Assembly: GCF_022539665.2 (NCBI RefSeq)
Contig: NC_081337.1
Location: 6,114,679-6,178,678 of the forward strand
Direction of reading: 5' to 3'
DNA length: 64,000 nucleotides
DNA from: Daphnia carinata
Lineage: Eukaryota; Arthropoda; Branchiopoda; Diplostraca; Daphniidae
The notes below the pieces were generated by a model. It was not told the origin of the DNA. It saw only the letters and a list, made by a program, of their open reading frames with translations, and searched no databases. A program made the translations under genes and the position numbers. Position 1 is the stretch's first letter; every line of letters begins with the position of its first letter. Below, one piece after another: positions 43,201-57,100 of the stretch.

Positions 43201-46200
43201 CGAGGCTCTTCATATCAGATATAAAAAGAGCAGAAGGCGGTCCAGGAGCTGAAAAATGAATTAAAGCCAGGGGTAGAAGGAGACGAAAGAAAAGAGCTCC
43301 AGCGCGTGTCTGTAAGGGCTGTCATAAAAATTCAACTGGATCGTTTCCCTCTGATAATTTTCGTGCGTTTTTCCCCCTTTACATTCCATTTTAATTTGAG
43401 TTTCACGCGAGTCAACAACAACGGCTTGACGTCTTGATTGTTAAGATACCAGCTGGTGCCTGCGCACACTCCAACGTCTGCCGGCTCTTTGCATTCCTTT
43501 TTTTTTTATCCCCTGCGAGGGCTTCAAACAATGTCATACAAATTAGTTGTGCGCGACTATGCAAGCGCATCGATTGCTCAATCAAACAATGAACAAACAA
43601 ACAAGGAGAAGACAGAACGCACTAGCAAACAAACGTGTCATTCGCGATATTAAAAAAAAAAATAACAAAGACGGGTGGAAACAGCAAGGAATACAAAGGT
43701 AAATCAGGCTAGAAATGTGTTCAATCTAACGATGCGATCGTTATCCATACCGCAACAAGGTGCTGTTTTGCCAGTTGGCTAGCCGTATTTTCAAAACGAG
43801 CGTTGAAAACGAACAAAAACCGTCTGAAAGAGCCACGAAAATACTCATTTTCGCTAGTCTTCCCATCTCAACCCAACTTGATCCTCTTCCTTTTTGAAAC
43901 TCTGCGGATGTATATCGTCATCAGCTGAAAGAGAGTCAAAAGACGTTTGATGAGAAGATCCGACTTTAGGCCAAGCTTAAAGTCTTTTCCTCCTTTTTAG
44001 CCCCATTGAATCGACCGTCTCCTATTCTTGGTCTGAAAATCAGTGAATGCGACGTAACTGCTTGATTGTCCGCGAATATCCCCGCAATCTCCATAGTTTC
44101 TCTTCTAGCTAGTCGTCCCATTGTTTCTTGGATAAAGAGGCAAGTTGATTATAAAACGACACGACGGATGAGATGAACTGATTCGATGTCGAACCGAGGT
44201 AGCTCATCAACTTTCTTTCTTGATTTCTTCCCTAGGCTTTTCCTATTTCAACAACTTCCTCAGCACGAAGCAATAAAACAACAGTAAAACTTAAACTTGA
44301 TGGCGTTGCGCGTTATCGAAGAGTTCTAGCCATACACATCGGTGCAGGAAAAGGCAAACAAGCGCGTCGGGGACAAAAGATAGCACAAAAAAAAGAAGAG
44401 AGGGGAGACTTGTGTTTTCTTGGCTCCGTCTGTAAACGACACATCCGGCTTCACGCTCTAGTCGACGATAGATGGATGGAGTTTCGATATACCGCTGATC
44501 GACACGGAAGCTCGCATTGAGGCAATCCTCTCGGTCGGAGGACCGTAAAAGAAAAAAAGGTTCAGCCGAATGGGCACCAAACAACAACTGCAGGCGGCGA
44601 AGAAGCCGCGGGACAGCAAATACAGGGGACACAAAAGAAAGAGGAAGAAAAAATAATAAATAAAAGATGGAACACGCGGAATTGGCGTGCCAAGAGGGAA
44701 AAAATTGGGCTTCTATGTGCTGAGAGCCCCAACAACAACGTGAAAAAAAAGGGACTTTACATAACTCCAGACGACGAGGACATGACGTTGGCATCGTTAA
44801 CGTTTTGTCGGCTGGCTTTGACGCAAGTTCGTACATTTTCTTTTCCTGCTTGAATCAAAGACAAAAAATGGAGGAGAAAAAAAAGAAAGGAAAAGAAAAA
44901 TGCATTTGTTTTCTGTCCCTTTTTATCCTTTCCACTAAATCGCTTTTTGTGCGCATTTTTTAAATTCTAATATGTTGGACGAAGGTGATTTAGATGTGGC
45001 ATTAAACGCGCAAGATTGTTGTCATCGCAAAATTGTTTGCACATCTGTCGGATAGCGGTATCGCAGACCGTAATGGAATAACCCAATCAGCTGATTTGAC
45101 TAAATCAGAAGAAACATAAAAATTCAGGGAACCAGAATACTTGAACTTCTGCATTCCTGGAAGTGTTGAAACTGCAACATTTTGATTCTGTTTACCTTGG
45201 GAAAAAGAATATCAGGTGTGTAACGGATCAGTGCCACTGGGTCATTGCCTTAATGGACGGCCAGCTACCGGACGATGTGTAATTCTTCCATTGCTCCTAT
45301 ATTGCGTGTTGCCACAAGTGCATCCATAAAAAAAAAACCAATTTAACTGACACTAAAAAAAATTTGTCACGGCACTTTTAATTCACAATAGCGAACGGAC
45401 GCATCGGACGTGAGAGAGCTGGTAATCCGACATCGCCTCTCGCTCGTAGTCTGTCAACGATGATTTGTTTTGTTTGTTTTTAGACGCTCACGCGTTTCCG
45501 TTTTGGCACTGAACCAACACTCGTGGAGAGCCTGTCACCTCCTGCCTTACTCTGGCGCTTTCTCTGCCGAAAAGAAAAAGCTTCTGCCGAATCCCCCATG
45601 TAAAAGACTATCGGATGAATATAGCGGCCGGGAAAAAGAAAAGTTCCCGTTATCCGTACATGCGAACGTAGATATAACCAGCACAACTGGAAGGGAATGA
45701 AAACGAGCAGAGAAGAGTCAACAATTAAATACAACCGGTTCAAGTCTGATGAGGGCAGACTGGTCGTGTAAAAAATCCTTATCCTTTTGTTTTCTTTTCT
45801 CGTCGGAGAATGCGACAAATGTGCATCTCATTGCACCCAATTTAATTTTTTTCTCTCTCGGTTTTTCTCCTTTTCAACGATTACCGCCGTCTCTTTAACG
45901 TCGTAAAAATTCTTTTTTTTTTTTTGCCCATGTTCTTTCATTTTTATTTTCTTTGTTTTTGAGGAGGAGGAAAAAGAGAGAGGAATTGTGCTTGGTTTGT
46001 TTTCCGGTACCGACGGACCAAGCACACATCGCTGATAGTTGCGGTTCAACGAAAACAAAAAATAAATAAATTAGAATTGGAGAAAAAAAAAAAAAAGGAA
46101 AAATATAAGAATAGAAATAAAGAACATAATAAAAAAGAAAAACGGGAATTCGTAGAAATCCCTGGAAAATGCAAAAATAGCTAATAGCAGACAAAACAAA

Positions 46201-47000
46201 CATCATAGGGGTCTTATTACAAAGATTTTTCGTTTTGTACGGTCGCTTTTTGGCTCGTGCTTTCATGCCGTCTCCGTTACACAACGGCACTGTCATGTAA
46301 GAAAACTGATGCCATTCAACAAAGGAAAGATGAAAGTCAGCTACGCACAATCAACGCTGTTATTTTGAACACGGGATATGTTTCCATTTCCAACAACCGT
46401 TCACGTTTCCTTTTTGCTCGACTGACGTCCCTGTTGCAAAGGTTTTTCAACCTCACAAACCACTAAGGATACTGTCATAACATTACATTTGGCATGGCAA
46501 GGCTTGAATGAAAAACGCGCACCCCATTGTGTGACTCGATTGCAAGCTGCTGTCTAGTCAGTAGGCCTATACGGAATCCGAACGCAAAAGGCTACGTGGA
46601 CTAACGCAATTCCATTGATTTCAACGTTAGCTGTTGAACGGCCAATGGGCGTCTGTTTTCTTTGTTGGCTGAAGAGATTGTGGGGCTCACAACATTTGAT
46701 GTATTGAAACTACGTTAAGTAATCGAAGAGAGGAATCGACAAGGAAAGGCTCATTGAATTCGGATGTGATTGAAACAGTGAATGAGGACGGCAGGGGATA
46801 GCTCGATGTTTGGCTACGTTTCAATTAAGGCGGAGCATCAAGGCCGTACTAGGCGGCATTGTCGAGTACGATGCCGTTTATCAGTGGAGAGAGCAAACGA
46901 GAACGGATACAAAACCAACGGATCTCTTCCTGTACATGCCCGAATAAAATGTCAGAAATAAACACAAAAAAACGAAAAACTAGTAGCCAATCGATCACTA
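37260..47000. other. Gene-poor region, part 1
   Basis: No supportable gene. AT-rich with many A/T homopolymers and pyrimidine-rich tracts. TATA-like motifs occur at 41372-41378 (TATAAAA) and 43220-43228 (TATAAAAAG), without a recognisable coding exon downstream. The longest open frame (44291-44836, minus, 181 codons) has no recognisable domain. It may hold 5' non-coding exons or enhancers of the kekkon-like gene. Confidence 0.45.
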
Positions 47001-47756
47001 GCAAAGACAGGAGGCACAGAAGAAAAAGGGGAAACGGATTGATTGATATCGACCATTACTTGGCGAGCCTTCGTTCATAGATAAAATGTTTTTCTAACTG
47101 TTGGTGATTACTGGACCAACTGATCACCCCGTTTCCCACCACAGTGTACAGCCTTGAATGCGATCAAGATTGCTGAGACTTGGTTAACTCATTTTTAGAA
47201 GAAAACGGGCCAAGGATTTGGCAATAAAGACGTCCATCGCTCGAAAAGAAAAGCCAAATTCAAATGCCGATGCCTAATCGAATTCAAATTGTGTTGGCAG
47301 GAACAGGCCGACGACTTAAACGTAAGGCAAACTAACATTCTAGACCATGGCAGCTAAACAGCAAAAAAAGGAAATTGATTTGTATGAGGCGTTACCGTTA
47401 TCGTGTGTGTGCGATGCTTGTAGAAACAAGACGGACGATAGGGCGGGTCTCGAATTCCGGCTTGATGGAGAACCACTTGATCTGTCGAGCCAAGGTCTTG
47501 ATGGAGGGATCAAGACAACGTCAACGCGACCTGCCTCTGTAATTGCAAAAGTGAAAGAACGTCAGTTAAGTTAGTTTGGTGAACTGCCAGTCTATCGGAA
47601 AAAAAAACGCTAGAAGAATAATTGTACAACGGGAGTCGAGGCTAACGCCACACGCATTTAGTCCGCACATCGGTGGTCAGGAAAAAAGAAAGAAAAGAAA
47701 AACGCTGCCGACTAATAGACGAACGGCGGCAAGCAAGCGTGAGTAAGCTAGCCAGC

Positions 47757-47782
47757 CACACACACACACACACACACACACA
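47757..47782. repeat. (CA)n microsatellite, 13 units
   Basis: Uninterrupted CA dinucleotides. Confidence 0.9.
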
Positions 47783-50700
47783 ATATTGGACTTGCATCTG
47801 TGTTAGGGCATCGGGCCGTTTTATAAATGTGTGTGAACTGTGTGTGCCAAAGCTCCGCCGAAGCGGATACTAACGACTATAGTTCTCGGCGGACGAGGGA
47901 ACGTTCAGAAACCGCGAGAGCAGCCAACGTTGGTATTTAACGACAGGTAATTGAGCGTGTTAACTGGAGCCGACAAGACATTGGGGCGTTCGTTCGGCTC
48001 TGAGTTCGTTAAAACTAAGAGAATGTCGACCCGAAAAGAAAAAGAAACAACAGACGGAGCATGGAGACACAAGAAAGAAGAAGAAAAGGAGTGCTAGACG
48101 AGAAGCGTGGGCAAGGAGAAGGCAAAATACGAGTCGTCCGGAAGGGCACGGTGTACTGCGTAACGTTGGAAATCGGAACTTGTGTGTGAGTCTGCGTGTG
48201 ATGGGAGAAACGGTCGGTTGAGTTTTCTCTTTCTCCGCTTATCTAGAAAGGTTTACATCTTGTCATCGCTAGACGATCGACTTATTTTGTTTTGTTTTTT
48301 TCTGTTTCTTTTCTCTCTTACAATGTAAAGAACATTGCCAATCATCTCCGTTGTACTTGGAAAGACAATCTTTAAACAAATTGGAACGTGACGTGTAACA
48401 TTTGCGGATATACGTTGTATCGACCAGGTTGATTCAAAATGAATATGAGGTACTGATATGGCGAAGTCACAAGAGTGCTACTTCGCACGATCGTGACTCT
48501 AGGACTTTTTCTCCCACACAATTCCACGTATATAACCCAAAGTTTTTTTGTTTCTGATTTTTTCTAAACGTGTACCATGTAGGAAAGTTTACGCTGTTGC
48601 TTTTTTTGTGTGTGTATTGGCGTTGTTTCTGTGAACGCCTGAACGTCTGTTTTTAGATATACCGAATGCACCCGCCGTTCGATGAACTCTGACGTGTCAC
48701 TCTGTACCCCACATCACGCATCAATTGCATTAAGACGCCGAACAGGAACATAGGGCAACATCGTCTCCTACCAGGAAGTGCTACCGCATAGATAACACAG
48801 TCTATCCACTATACAACACCGAGGCTCAAAAGTGAGGTTTAGAAAAACAAAATTCATAGACAATGTTACGTCCTTGTTATTTATCACCATAGGTACAAAA
48901 ACTTACGAAAATAAAATGGAAATATTCTTAATTTGGGGTTTGGCGAAAGATAATCCTGTTGGCCATATCGGTCCAGAACGTCATTGATGACGCTCTCGAC
49001 GATGGCTTAGCGGTCTCAGCGTTAACTCAATTCTCTCGCATTTTAGTTGATTAAACAGAATTTTTTTTTTAATTTACCGTACTTTTTTTGGTAACACATG
49101 GCTGACACTAAAGCCTTTTTTCAATTAGGTGACTATAAAACACGCATTTGTCTGTCTACACGGAGCGGTGTAAATACTCACTCGGCTCGAGAGCTCATCA
49201 GCTGGCAGTAAGAGCGGAAATGAGGCTTGTCGGATATTTCACATGCATTTTCTGCGCGGGCTGTTTTTATTTGAAATTTTGAGTTTTACAACCAACTGTT
49301 TTGTTTCCCAACATGCTGTTAGACAGAGATGCATTTCAGCAGCGAACTGTGTACGTAAAAGAGAGTGACAAGATAATCCCCACTTTCGTATTCATTTTTC
49401 AGCTCACGGCTACGGTCTGGAACATAACTGTACGTACGTAACTCAGACACACGCGAACAGACACGAAACCTATTTTCATAGATCAGCATGAAAAAGACTT
49501 TTCACGTGCATACCGAGTGTACATTACGTCATGAAATCTGCTATGTACCATTCCATAAACGGTCTATACCAAAATTTAAGATCTCATCCCTCCTCTACTT
49601 TTCTGCATCAAATGCAACGAAAGGAACAACTAGAAAAATAGGAAATCAGCGAAATAAATCAGTTGTAACTGAAGTTTTTTTTTTCTTATTTAAGAGTTTT
49701 CCTTTTTCGCTCCTAAAAGCTCTCTCTTGGCCAACACGCAAGTAACCCGACAAAGTCCGTAACGAAATGGCAACAACAACAACAGCGAAAAAAAAAAAAG
49801 AAGGCAACTGACATAAAACTAGAAAAAAAAATATACTTAGTTTCAGAAAAGAAGCAAAAAGAAAGATGAAAAGGGCCAACAAAAGGACGTAAGGAAAAGA
49901 CAAGAGGGAAGTAGAAAAAAAGGGGAAGAAGACGAAAAGGAAACGGAACCCCCAAAAACAAGACATTTGCTAGATTAAATTCCCTGTTATTATCAAAACA
50001 GAAAAAAAAAAGAAAATGCAATTCGGAAATGTCATTATCGTGACTAAGTGTATACAGTACCATCAGTTGTCAACGAATGATCAAAGGTGCGAATGACATA
50101 TTGTAAAGTCGACACACCAAGAGGAGCTAGCCTATCGTAGATACAAAATCTTGAGGCGAATCAAAGCTGAGGTGGAACAGAAATTCTTCGGCAAACAAAA
50201 GAAACAAAAAAATTCGTACGCCACTCGGCGGATCGAAACAGTCGATAAAAGAAAGTGCGCGCTGAATGCCATGGAGTTGCGTGACGGCTGGAGCGCTGAA
50301 TGAGATTGAAGACGGAAGGAAAATAGATTGACAAAACAAGCAAAAAATTGCGAAGAATTCACGATGTTAAGGTCGTGATAGATTCGTGATGGCAAATAAC
50401 GGCAAGGATAAAGATGAGACGGTGAGACGACATTGAGCCTCTCAACATCAGAAATTCTTCAAAATCCTAACAGGCGAATTACAATGCAAACGGAAATAGA
50501 GACCAAACAAAAATGCACAAAACAGTCACGGAAGACGCAAGATATATTATGTGTTAAACTCCTTAAGGTGTTAAAGGGGTGCAAGGATGTGAGGAGCTCT
50601 GGGCGACGTGCATTTACGGAAATCGGATCGTAAGATTCACGGCCTCGTCGACACAACAAACACGCACACGTTTAATAGTCGTACGCGCACCTTTCGTTAG

Positions 50701-52944
50701 TGAGCTCCGCTCTTTCGCGTGGGCACTTGAGCAGATCCCAGCCGTGTCACGTAGTTTTGTAAACGACACACGAAATCAAGGGCTGGCCGCGTGTGCGGGT
50801 GGTTAGTGTAGGAGAGAACGACCCCAGGCCATCAACACAAAGAAAACAAACAACAGCGTCGCGACAGGCAACTAATGATAATGATACTGCCCCTGCCGAC
50901 ATGACTGGAACGGTGGGCCATAACCAACGTCGGTGGCGTCGGTTGCAAACAGCGAGAGCTCAACGGAACGACACGACATTCTGTCCGTCCATCGAACGAG
51001 CTGCCGGAATAGGAGAAGCCAAGAGAGAGATGATGGAAGACACCATCGTGCCTCCCCCTCTCCCCCCAAAATGGAAATAAAAATAAATAAATGGACGAAA
51101 AAAAACGAGAAGCCATAAGAAGTAGAAAAAGAGGAAAAGGCCCGAGTCGTTTAATGAGCGGCAGGCAAACATCAATACGCCGTTGATGGGACGCAAACAT
51201 ATCGATATATTACTATTTTGTTGAGTGAACAAGAGATGACAAGGATGTTGTATTAAAGGCCAGAAATCGATATAGAATGGAATGTAATAGAAGCCTTTTA
51301 TCTCTTTCACGTTTTCCTATTTCTCCTACGACGTCGCATGCAACGAAAGGTCGGAGATCACGGCATTTGGCACGGACAGACGGAGAGAACAGAAAAAAGT
51401 GTCTCCATAAATAGCCATTTGCGACGGTACGGTGGATCGAATCGAGACATTAGGAGACATAATCAAAGACATAATAAATACTCGTGTTTCCTCTCTATGG
51501 ACCGTGGAAAAAAAAAACTGACACCGAAGACCAAGCAAATCTTGCAGTCCATTGAAAAGAAACACGAGCGATAAAGCATTGACTGCATCATTATTCACGC
51601 GCTAGCGGTATAGTAGGCACCAAAAAACGAACCTCCTCTCCCCTCCTCCCAAAAAAATTATGGAATCAAGTTGGCCATTATTCCTGTAACTTTTTCATCC
51701 ATAAACAAATTTCCTTTGAAAGCGGGCTTTCTTAAAAATTCGTTTCCACGCTGTAAGTTTTGGTGCTAAAACGATACGCAGAAGGACGTACTGCACGGCC
51801 CTATAGTCTCAGCAATTTTTGATCGATTTCCGCTTCCAGGTGTCGAAACTTGCTCGTCTATTATAAACGCGTCTTCCCAACGTGGAGGATAGGCCACATT
51901 CATATTTGTCTCGGAAAATAATGAATCAGTATGACGTTGGGCGGTAGTTAATGCCGCGCTGTCAGTAGGACTGCATTAAGTTAAATCCTTTTGAACTAAG
52001 CGTCAACGTGAAAGAAGACGTGCCAATCGGATGGCGTCTTCGCTTCCAGCCACATTTCTCGCTGGAAAAAAAAAACACGGTGAAATGGAGACAGGCAAGA
52101 TAAAGGGGGAAAACGTCGAACGTCGGCTTAGCGTAGGTGGAAGAGTCCGCTAGATGAAACCAGAGACCCAAGATTGAAAATTCAGCGGACGGAAGTTTTC
52201 CTTCCCCCCTGGTGAATATAAGAGAAGATGGGGGATGAATAAAGGTGGCATCATGTCCCTCACTCTTCCTTGTTTTTCAGGCTCATTTTCTTTGCAATGG
52301 TCTCGTTTCCTTTTTTTTTTTTTCGTTTACAACTAGCAGTTATCAATGTGGACGCATACAGACAGGATGCAGCAAAGATATATGTGTCTGAATGTAGACA
52401 ACATTGCCAGAGAAAAGAAGGCCCTTCCCATGTAACATCAAAAGAAGAAGAGTTTGAGTTATCTCGTTGCAAAGGGACGATGTTGCATCTTGCGCAAATA
52501 TATACATACATACGAATGGACACATACATAGCAGCAGGCAGTGTGCACACCCTATTTCGGCTGTATGGAAATGAAGACGAAAATTGAGAAAGAAAAGAAA
52601 AGGGCGTCGACCGAACGAGATAGTTTTCACGGCGTGCGGTAGACCCCCCAAAAACCAGTTCGGCTGTTTGAAGGTTGTTGCTGTGGAGGAAATACGAGAC
52701 GTTGGACGTTTTCACGTTCAATCATACGTACACGGTTTCGTATGGCAGACGTTTCAAATGAGAAATCAAAATACAAGATCGAAATTGAGGGTCGCTTCGC
52801 TGTTCAAATGTCATTGAACATGAAACAAAAGAGTCTTTCTATGCTGCTCCGTCGTCGACTGACTAATTTATCAATCTACGTTCCACTTAGAACAGTACGA
52901 CATATCCGCATGCGGAATAAGAAGATTCCGATTTGGGATGTACG

Positions 52945-52970
52945 AGGAGCGTTTTTAATGAAACGCTCCT
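52945..52970. other. Perfect hairpin, 10-bp stem
   Basis: AGGAGCGTTT, loop TTAATG, AAACGCTCCT. The flanks add one G-T pair. It is too short for a microRNA precursor and lacks a T tract for Pol III termination directly after it. Confidence 0.6.
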
Positions 52971-54121
52971 TTATCGCTTGTCGTTAGGTACCAAACATCG
53001 AAGACGAAATTATTGTTGAAAACTTGAGTGAAACTGGAAATCCTCGTCATAGAACAACTAATTAAAAGCTCGTCTTTATTGATAAGCAGAGGACAATCAT
53101 CATCACATGCAGAGGGGTTTCACAGCAAACGTTTTAAGACTGCTTTAGCCGAATCATAATATATATCCATCCGTCCTCCTTTAGCTTTTAAAGCGAGATC
53201 TTTCCATCATTGGTTAGTAACCAGAATGAAACTACGCTTTTTGCACTGTTTCATCAATCCATTGCGATTGGAACTACGAAGCTATAGCATTGTCTTGTTA
53301 AAAAAGAACAGCTCGATTCCATTCCAGGAAAGGGAGATCTATCCTCTACGTTCGAAGCAGTAGCGAAAGGTTGCGATGTACATAATCCCCACTGACTCAA
53401 GCAACATATTAGCGAGTATAACTTCACTCGTTAATGGTGGAATCGGAAAGACGAATGATAAAGTTGATATATCTGTTGACAAATGAAAAGTGAAGTATAG
53501 CCTGTTTGAGTTGGATGCTTTCTTCGAATTTCTGTGTATCTCAATCCGGTGTCGATTATGCCCCCGCACGTTGACAGCACTCTACCTCCATCAACCAAAA
53601 CGATGTCACTCAATTCACTTATTTCTCGTTATTGATGTTGCTTTCTTACATATTCCCATTGTGATGTAAAAGTTCGGTGAAGAGACAAGGCCCAAGACTC
53701 GGTACCATCGTTGGCCTATTTGATCGATGGCTCACGGCTGAGAGACATTGCGTGATTGCCAGCCGAAATGTCAACAGTGGCATTACCACACTAATTCTGT
53801 CGCTCACTATTCATAGGCGTTCCCAGCATTCCCAAGTTGAAAACCAAAAATAAAACTTTTTTTTGAACTTGCCGCCTTTGCAGGCAAATGGAAAAGTCAA
53901 AACAACAACAATCTCTTCCTCGTTCTTATTGACGTTCTAGTGTTAGCTCTATCGTCTTCTATTTCCAGAATGTTCGCAATAGTTTCAGCTTCGCCGGTCA
54001 AAGCTAAACTAGAAAGAAAAAAAAAAAAGAGGGGGAAACCCAGTTTGCGATCAAACAACGGATAATGTTGACGCAAGTATGTCCGTAATGTATTTTGCCC
54101 TTACTTCACACGTAAATAGCC

Positions 54122-54127
<6 letters not shown>

Positions 54128-54156
<29 letters not shown>
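54128..54156. repeat. Poly(A) run, 29 bases
   Basis: Longest A homopolymer seen in the window. There is no recognisable retroposon body to its left. Confidence 0.85.
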
Positions 54157-57100
54157 CAACAAGCGAATAAAGAATAATTGTAGATTTTTTGGAAGAAGAC
54201 GTGATTGCAAGGCGTTGGCGGTTGTATAAAAAGAGAAAAGCAATTCATCATCGCCCTGGGCACACGCTGAAAAGCCTCACCTTTCATTCTTTACACAATT
54301 TGCTCGCCCAAACATCAACATCGCCGGACAAGACCTGAAGAAAGTCAAAGCGCAAACGAATGCGAATAATAAAAACAACAAACGTGGTGTTTTTATTCCT
54401 TTTCTTTCTTTTTTTTTTCGCTACGTTTCTTTATTTTCTTACTGTTCTACTGGCCAGCGTGTCGCAATTGACAGACGCGGGACCAAACGGGGTCTTGAAC
54501 CGAAGCCAATTTTCTTACGGCTGAGTTAAACAATGTTGTTCCTCCTCATTCTTTTCTTTTCTTTTTTAAAATGAATGACTTGCACACGCTTTTCTTTACA
54601 GCCTGCTGATTGTTGTTGGCCGTATAGGTTAGCCCAGAAAGAGGCGTAATAATGACCACCCCGAGGAACTGGAAAAAAAAAGTTGGGAAGAAAACAAACT
54701 ACTATAATCAATTTCACGTATTCCGGTCGAGTTTTGCCGGTCATCAGTCATCGCGCTTGCACCGCAAAAGCCGCGCTGTATAGTTCACATTTATGCCCAA
54801 ACGTGCAGGCGTGCATGCCAAAGCTTGGTGTTTATTTACTAGCAGCAGTCGTGCTACAAAATCTTGCAAGAAAATGCCTGGGACTGTGGTGGGGAAAGGA
54901 AAAAAAAAAAGGAGCTCAACGTCTCGTCCTTTTTTTTTTTTGTGCGGGCTGTGGCTGCTATCGCTTCCGAGGCGGATTGATCAATCGATATAGTTGGACT
55001 ACGTGAATGTATGTATGTCCTCTCTATTGGCCGCGGCCGTGTCATCAGCCCGGATGTATCAATAACATCATACAAGTACGTCGTCGTAGAGACATGCGAT
55101 CGATCAAATGAAGAAGCAAAAAAAAAAAACAAAAAACAAAAAAAAAAATAAGAAATAGAACGAAAGAGAATTTTAATAACAAACGTGAAAAGGGAGGAAA
55201 TCAAAATAAAAAGTAAGAGGATAATCTCAGATCACCTATCGTGAAGTCAAATTAAGCCCGGCCGTCTGGCCGATGGGTTTTCGTTCGGGAAACTGAAACC
55301 GTGTAGGAAAGTTGGAAGAAAACAGGAGCACAGAGAGTGCGTGCCATCATTAGACCGATGGTTTCCTCACTTAATTGGAATTCACTGAGCAAATGCGCCG
55401 TTGAATTTGTGGAGGGGCGAACGCGCGGATCCTTTACCCTTGACATCGTTATGGTAATGTTTGCTCAACGAAGTGCTGATGGTTTTTATTTGTTTAGAAG
55501 CTTCTGCAGAAACAGTAGCACTCAGCCAGCCAAAACTTGCGACTATTGTCGGCAACTAACAGCCAATAATACACACCTACTGACTCCGAAACCACTTAGT
55601 TTTTTGTTTGCTTACCGTCCTCAAAAAGAAAAAGCTGCACAGAGGACGCAGCAAGTTGGGGGAGCCAACACACGCGCCTCTGTTTCAAAAAAAAAAGAAG
55701 AAGAGAAGATCGACCGCTTGTCAAAACCCCAGCCCCCCTCCCCCATTTCTGCCAAATACAATAAAAAGGTGAGTCTAAGTACTGTGCATCCCTTCCTGGT
55801 TTTAACGTCCTCTTCCCGGAAATAGCAAACTACTTGCTACTACCCCTTCTGCGCATAACGAGCAACAGCGCACACACGTGAATCGAAAAAAAAAAAAGAA
55901 ACCCTTTGACAGTAACGTCGAACGGCTGTCGTAGTTGGGAGTGTATAGACATCGATCACTTTTAGGCTGTTCCAAAGGCATATGTAACCGAACCACCCAT
56001 TTTTGCCCTTCTAACTTCTACTAATACCTTGGTTCATACCCACTAACTTCGCCAGTCGACGTGGAAATAAGTGAAAACTGACTTTGTCCATCCTCTATTT
56101 CTCCCACTTACCAACTTGTACGACTTCCCTCTCCGTCGATGGTACGTCGGAAAGAACGGCAACAAGAAATAAAAAAAAAGCAACAAAAAATATTGAATCG
56201 TCCCGTTTCGGATTCCAATAATTCCATTCACAAGGGGAAAATGGGGGGGTAAGGATCGAATGTTGAAAACGCACAAGTTTTTACTTTCCTATGAGACTGT
56301 GCCACTGTGTGTATAGAGAATTTGCGTCCCTTATAAAACGTCTGCTTGGTTCTTTACTTCCTGTCGTCAATATTCTTATCCGCTTCTGGCCGAATTTTCG
56401 AGACCACGGGCTTATCTTTTAAAGCTATCTTTTCGTTATTATTCACGACTTTTAGGCTTGCTTGTGTGCCGCTGAAAGGTGGCGATCATCACGGACAATC
56501 GGGAGCGAAAGAAAATATTCATAACTGAACGAAAAAAGGAAACGGTAGAGCATATACCGATTGAGGAGAGATCTTTATTTTTTTTTTTATCCCTCTAACA
56601 GTTTAAAAAGTGAGCCTTCTTCTCTCTTTCATTTTTAAGTATCTTTTTAGTTGTTTGCATTTATTTTTTTTACGTCACGTGCTGTGTGTTTTGTCTGTGA
56701 ACTGTTCTCAACTTCAGATGCGCTTTTCACGCTAGCGTCAGCAGCTATTTTTGTTTTCGTCGTTACATATTGAAGAGCAAACACAAATGCACGTATCTCC
56801 GCCGAACGTCCGGGATGGACTAAAAACAACAATAACAAAAAAAAAATTCGAAATGGAGATGGATGGATGAAAAACTTTTGAAAGTTTTTTTGTCGGGTAA
56901 ACATAAAAGTCTTCCCCGCGTTATTCTTTCTCCGGGTTCTAGTGTGTTGCCCTTTATTTTGCTTGTGCGTCCACAAAAGAGAAGCTATATTACACAAGTT
57001 ATTTATAGACGTTTATGGAAAAGCAGAGAGAAGAAGCCGAGAGCCGGACGAGTGCGAATGAACGTGGGCGTTAACGAGAAGTTCGTGACAGCTGGTAATA

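Larger units (their letters stand above)
47001..54500. other. Gene-poor region, part 2
   Basis: No supportable gene. Contents: a CA microsatellite (47757-47782), a TATAAAA motif at 49134-49140, a hairpin at 52945-52970, a 29-A run at 54128-54156 and a TATAAAAAG motif at about 54225. A 75-codon frame opens at 47347 with a good start context (accATGG) but has no recognised domain or splice support. Confidence 0.45.

Noticed and set aside
44291-44836. 181-codon minus-strand frame
   Set aside because: No domain or signal peptide. Composition is mixed with poly-T-derived Phe/Leu. Frames of this size occur by chance in this window.
47347-47574. 75-codon frame with good start context (accATGG)
   Set aside because: Polar, no domain, no partner exon. 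Kept only as a note.
54488-54530. B-box match on the minus strand (GGTTCAAGACC) with CTCAGCC upstream
   Set aside because: Only about 30 bases between the boxes and no cloverleaf. At most a worn SINE remnant.
55337-55825. 162-codon plus-strand frame
   Set aside because: Low-complexity Lys/Ser second half from A-rich sequence; no recognisable homology.
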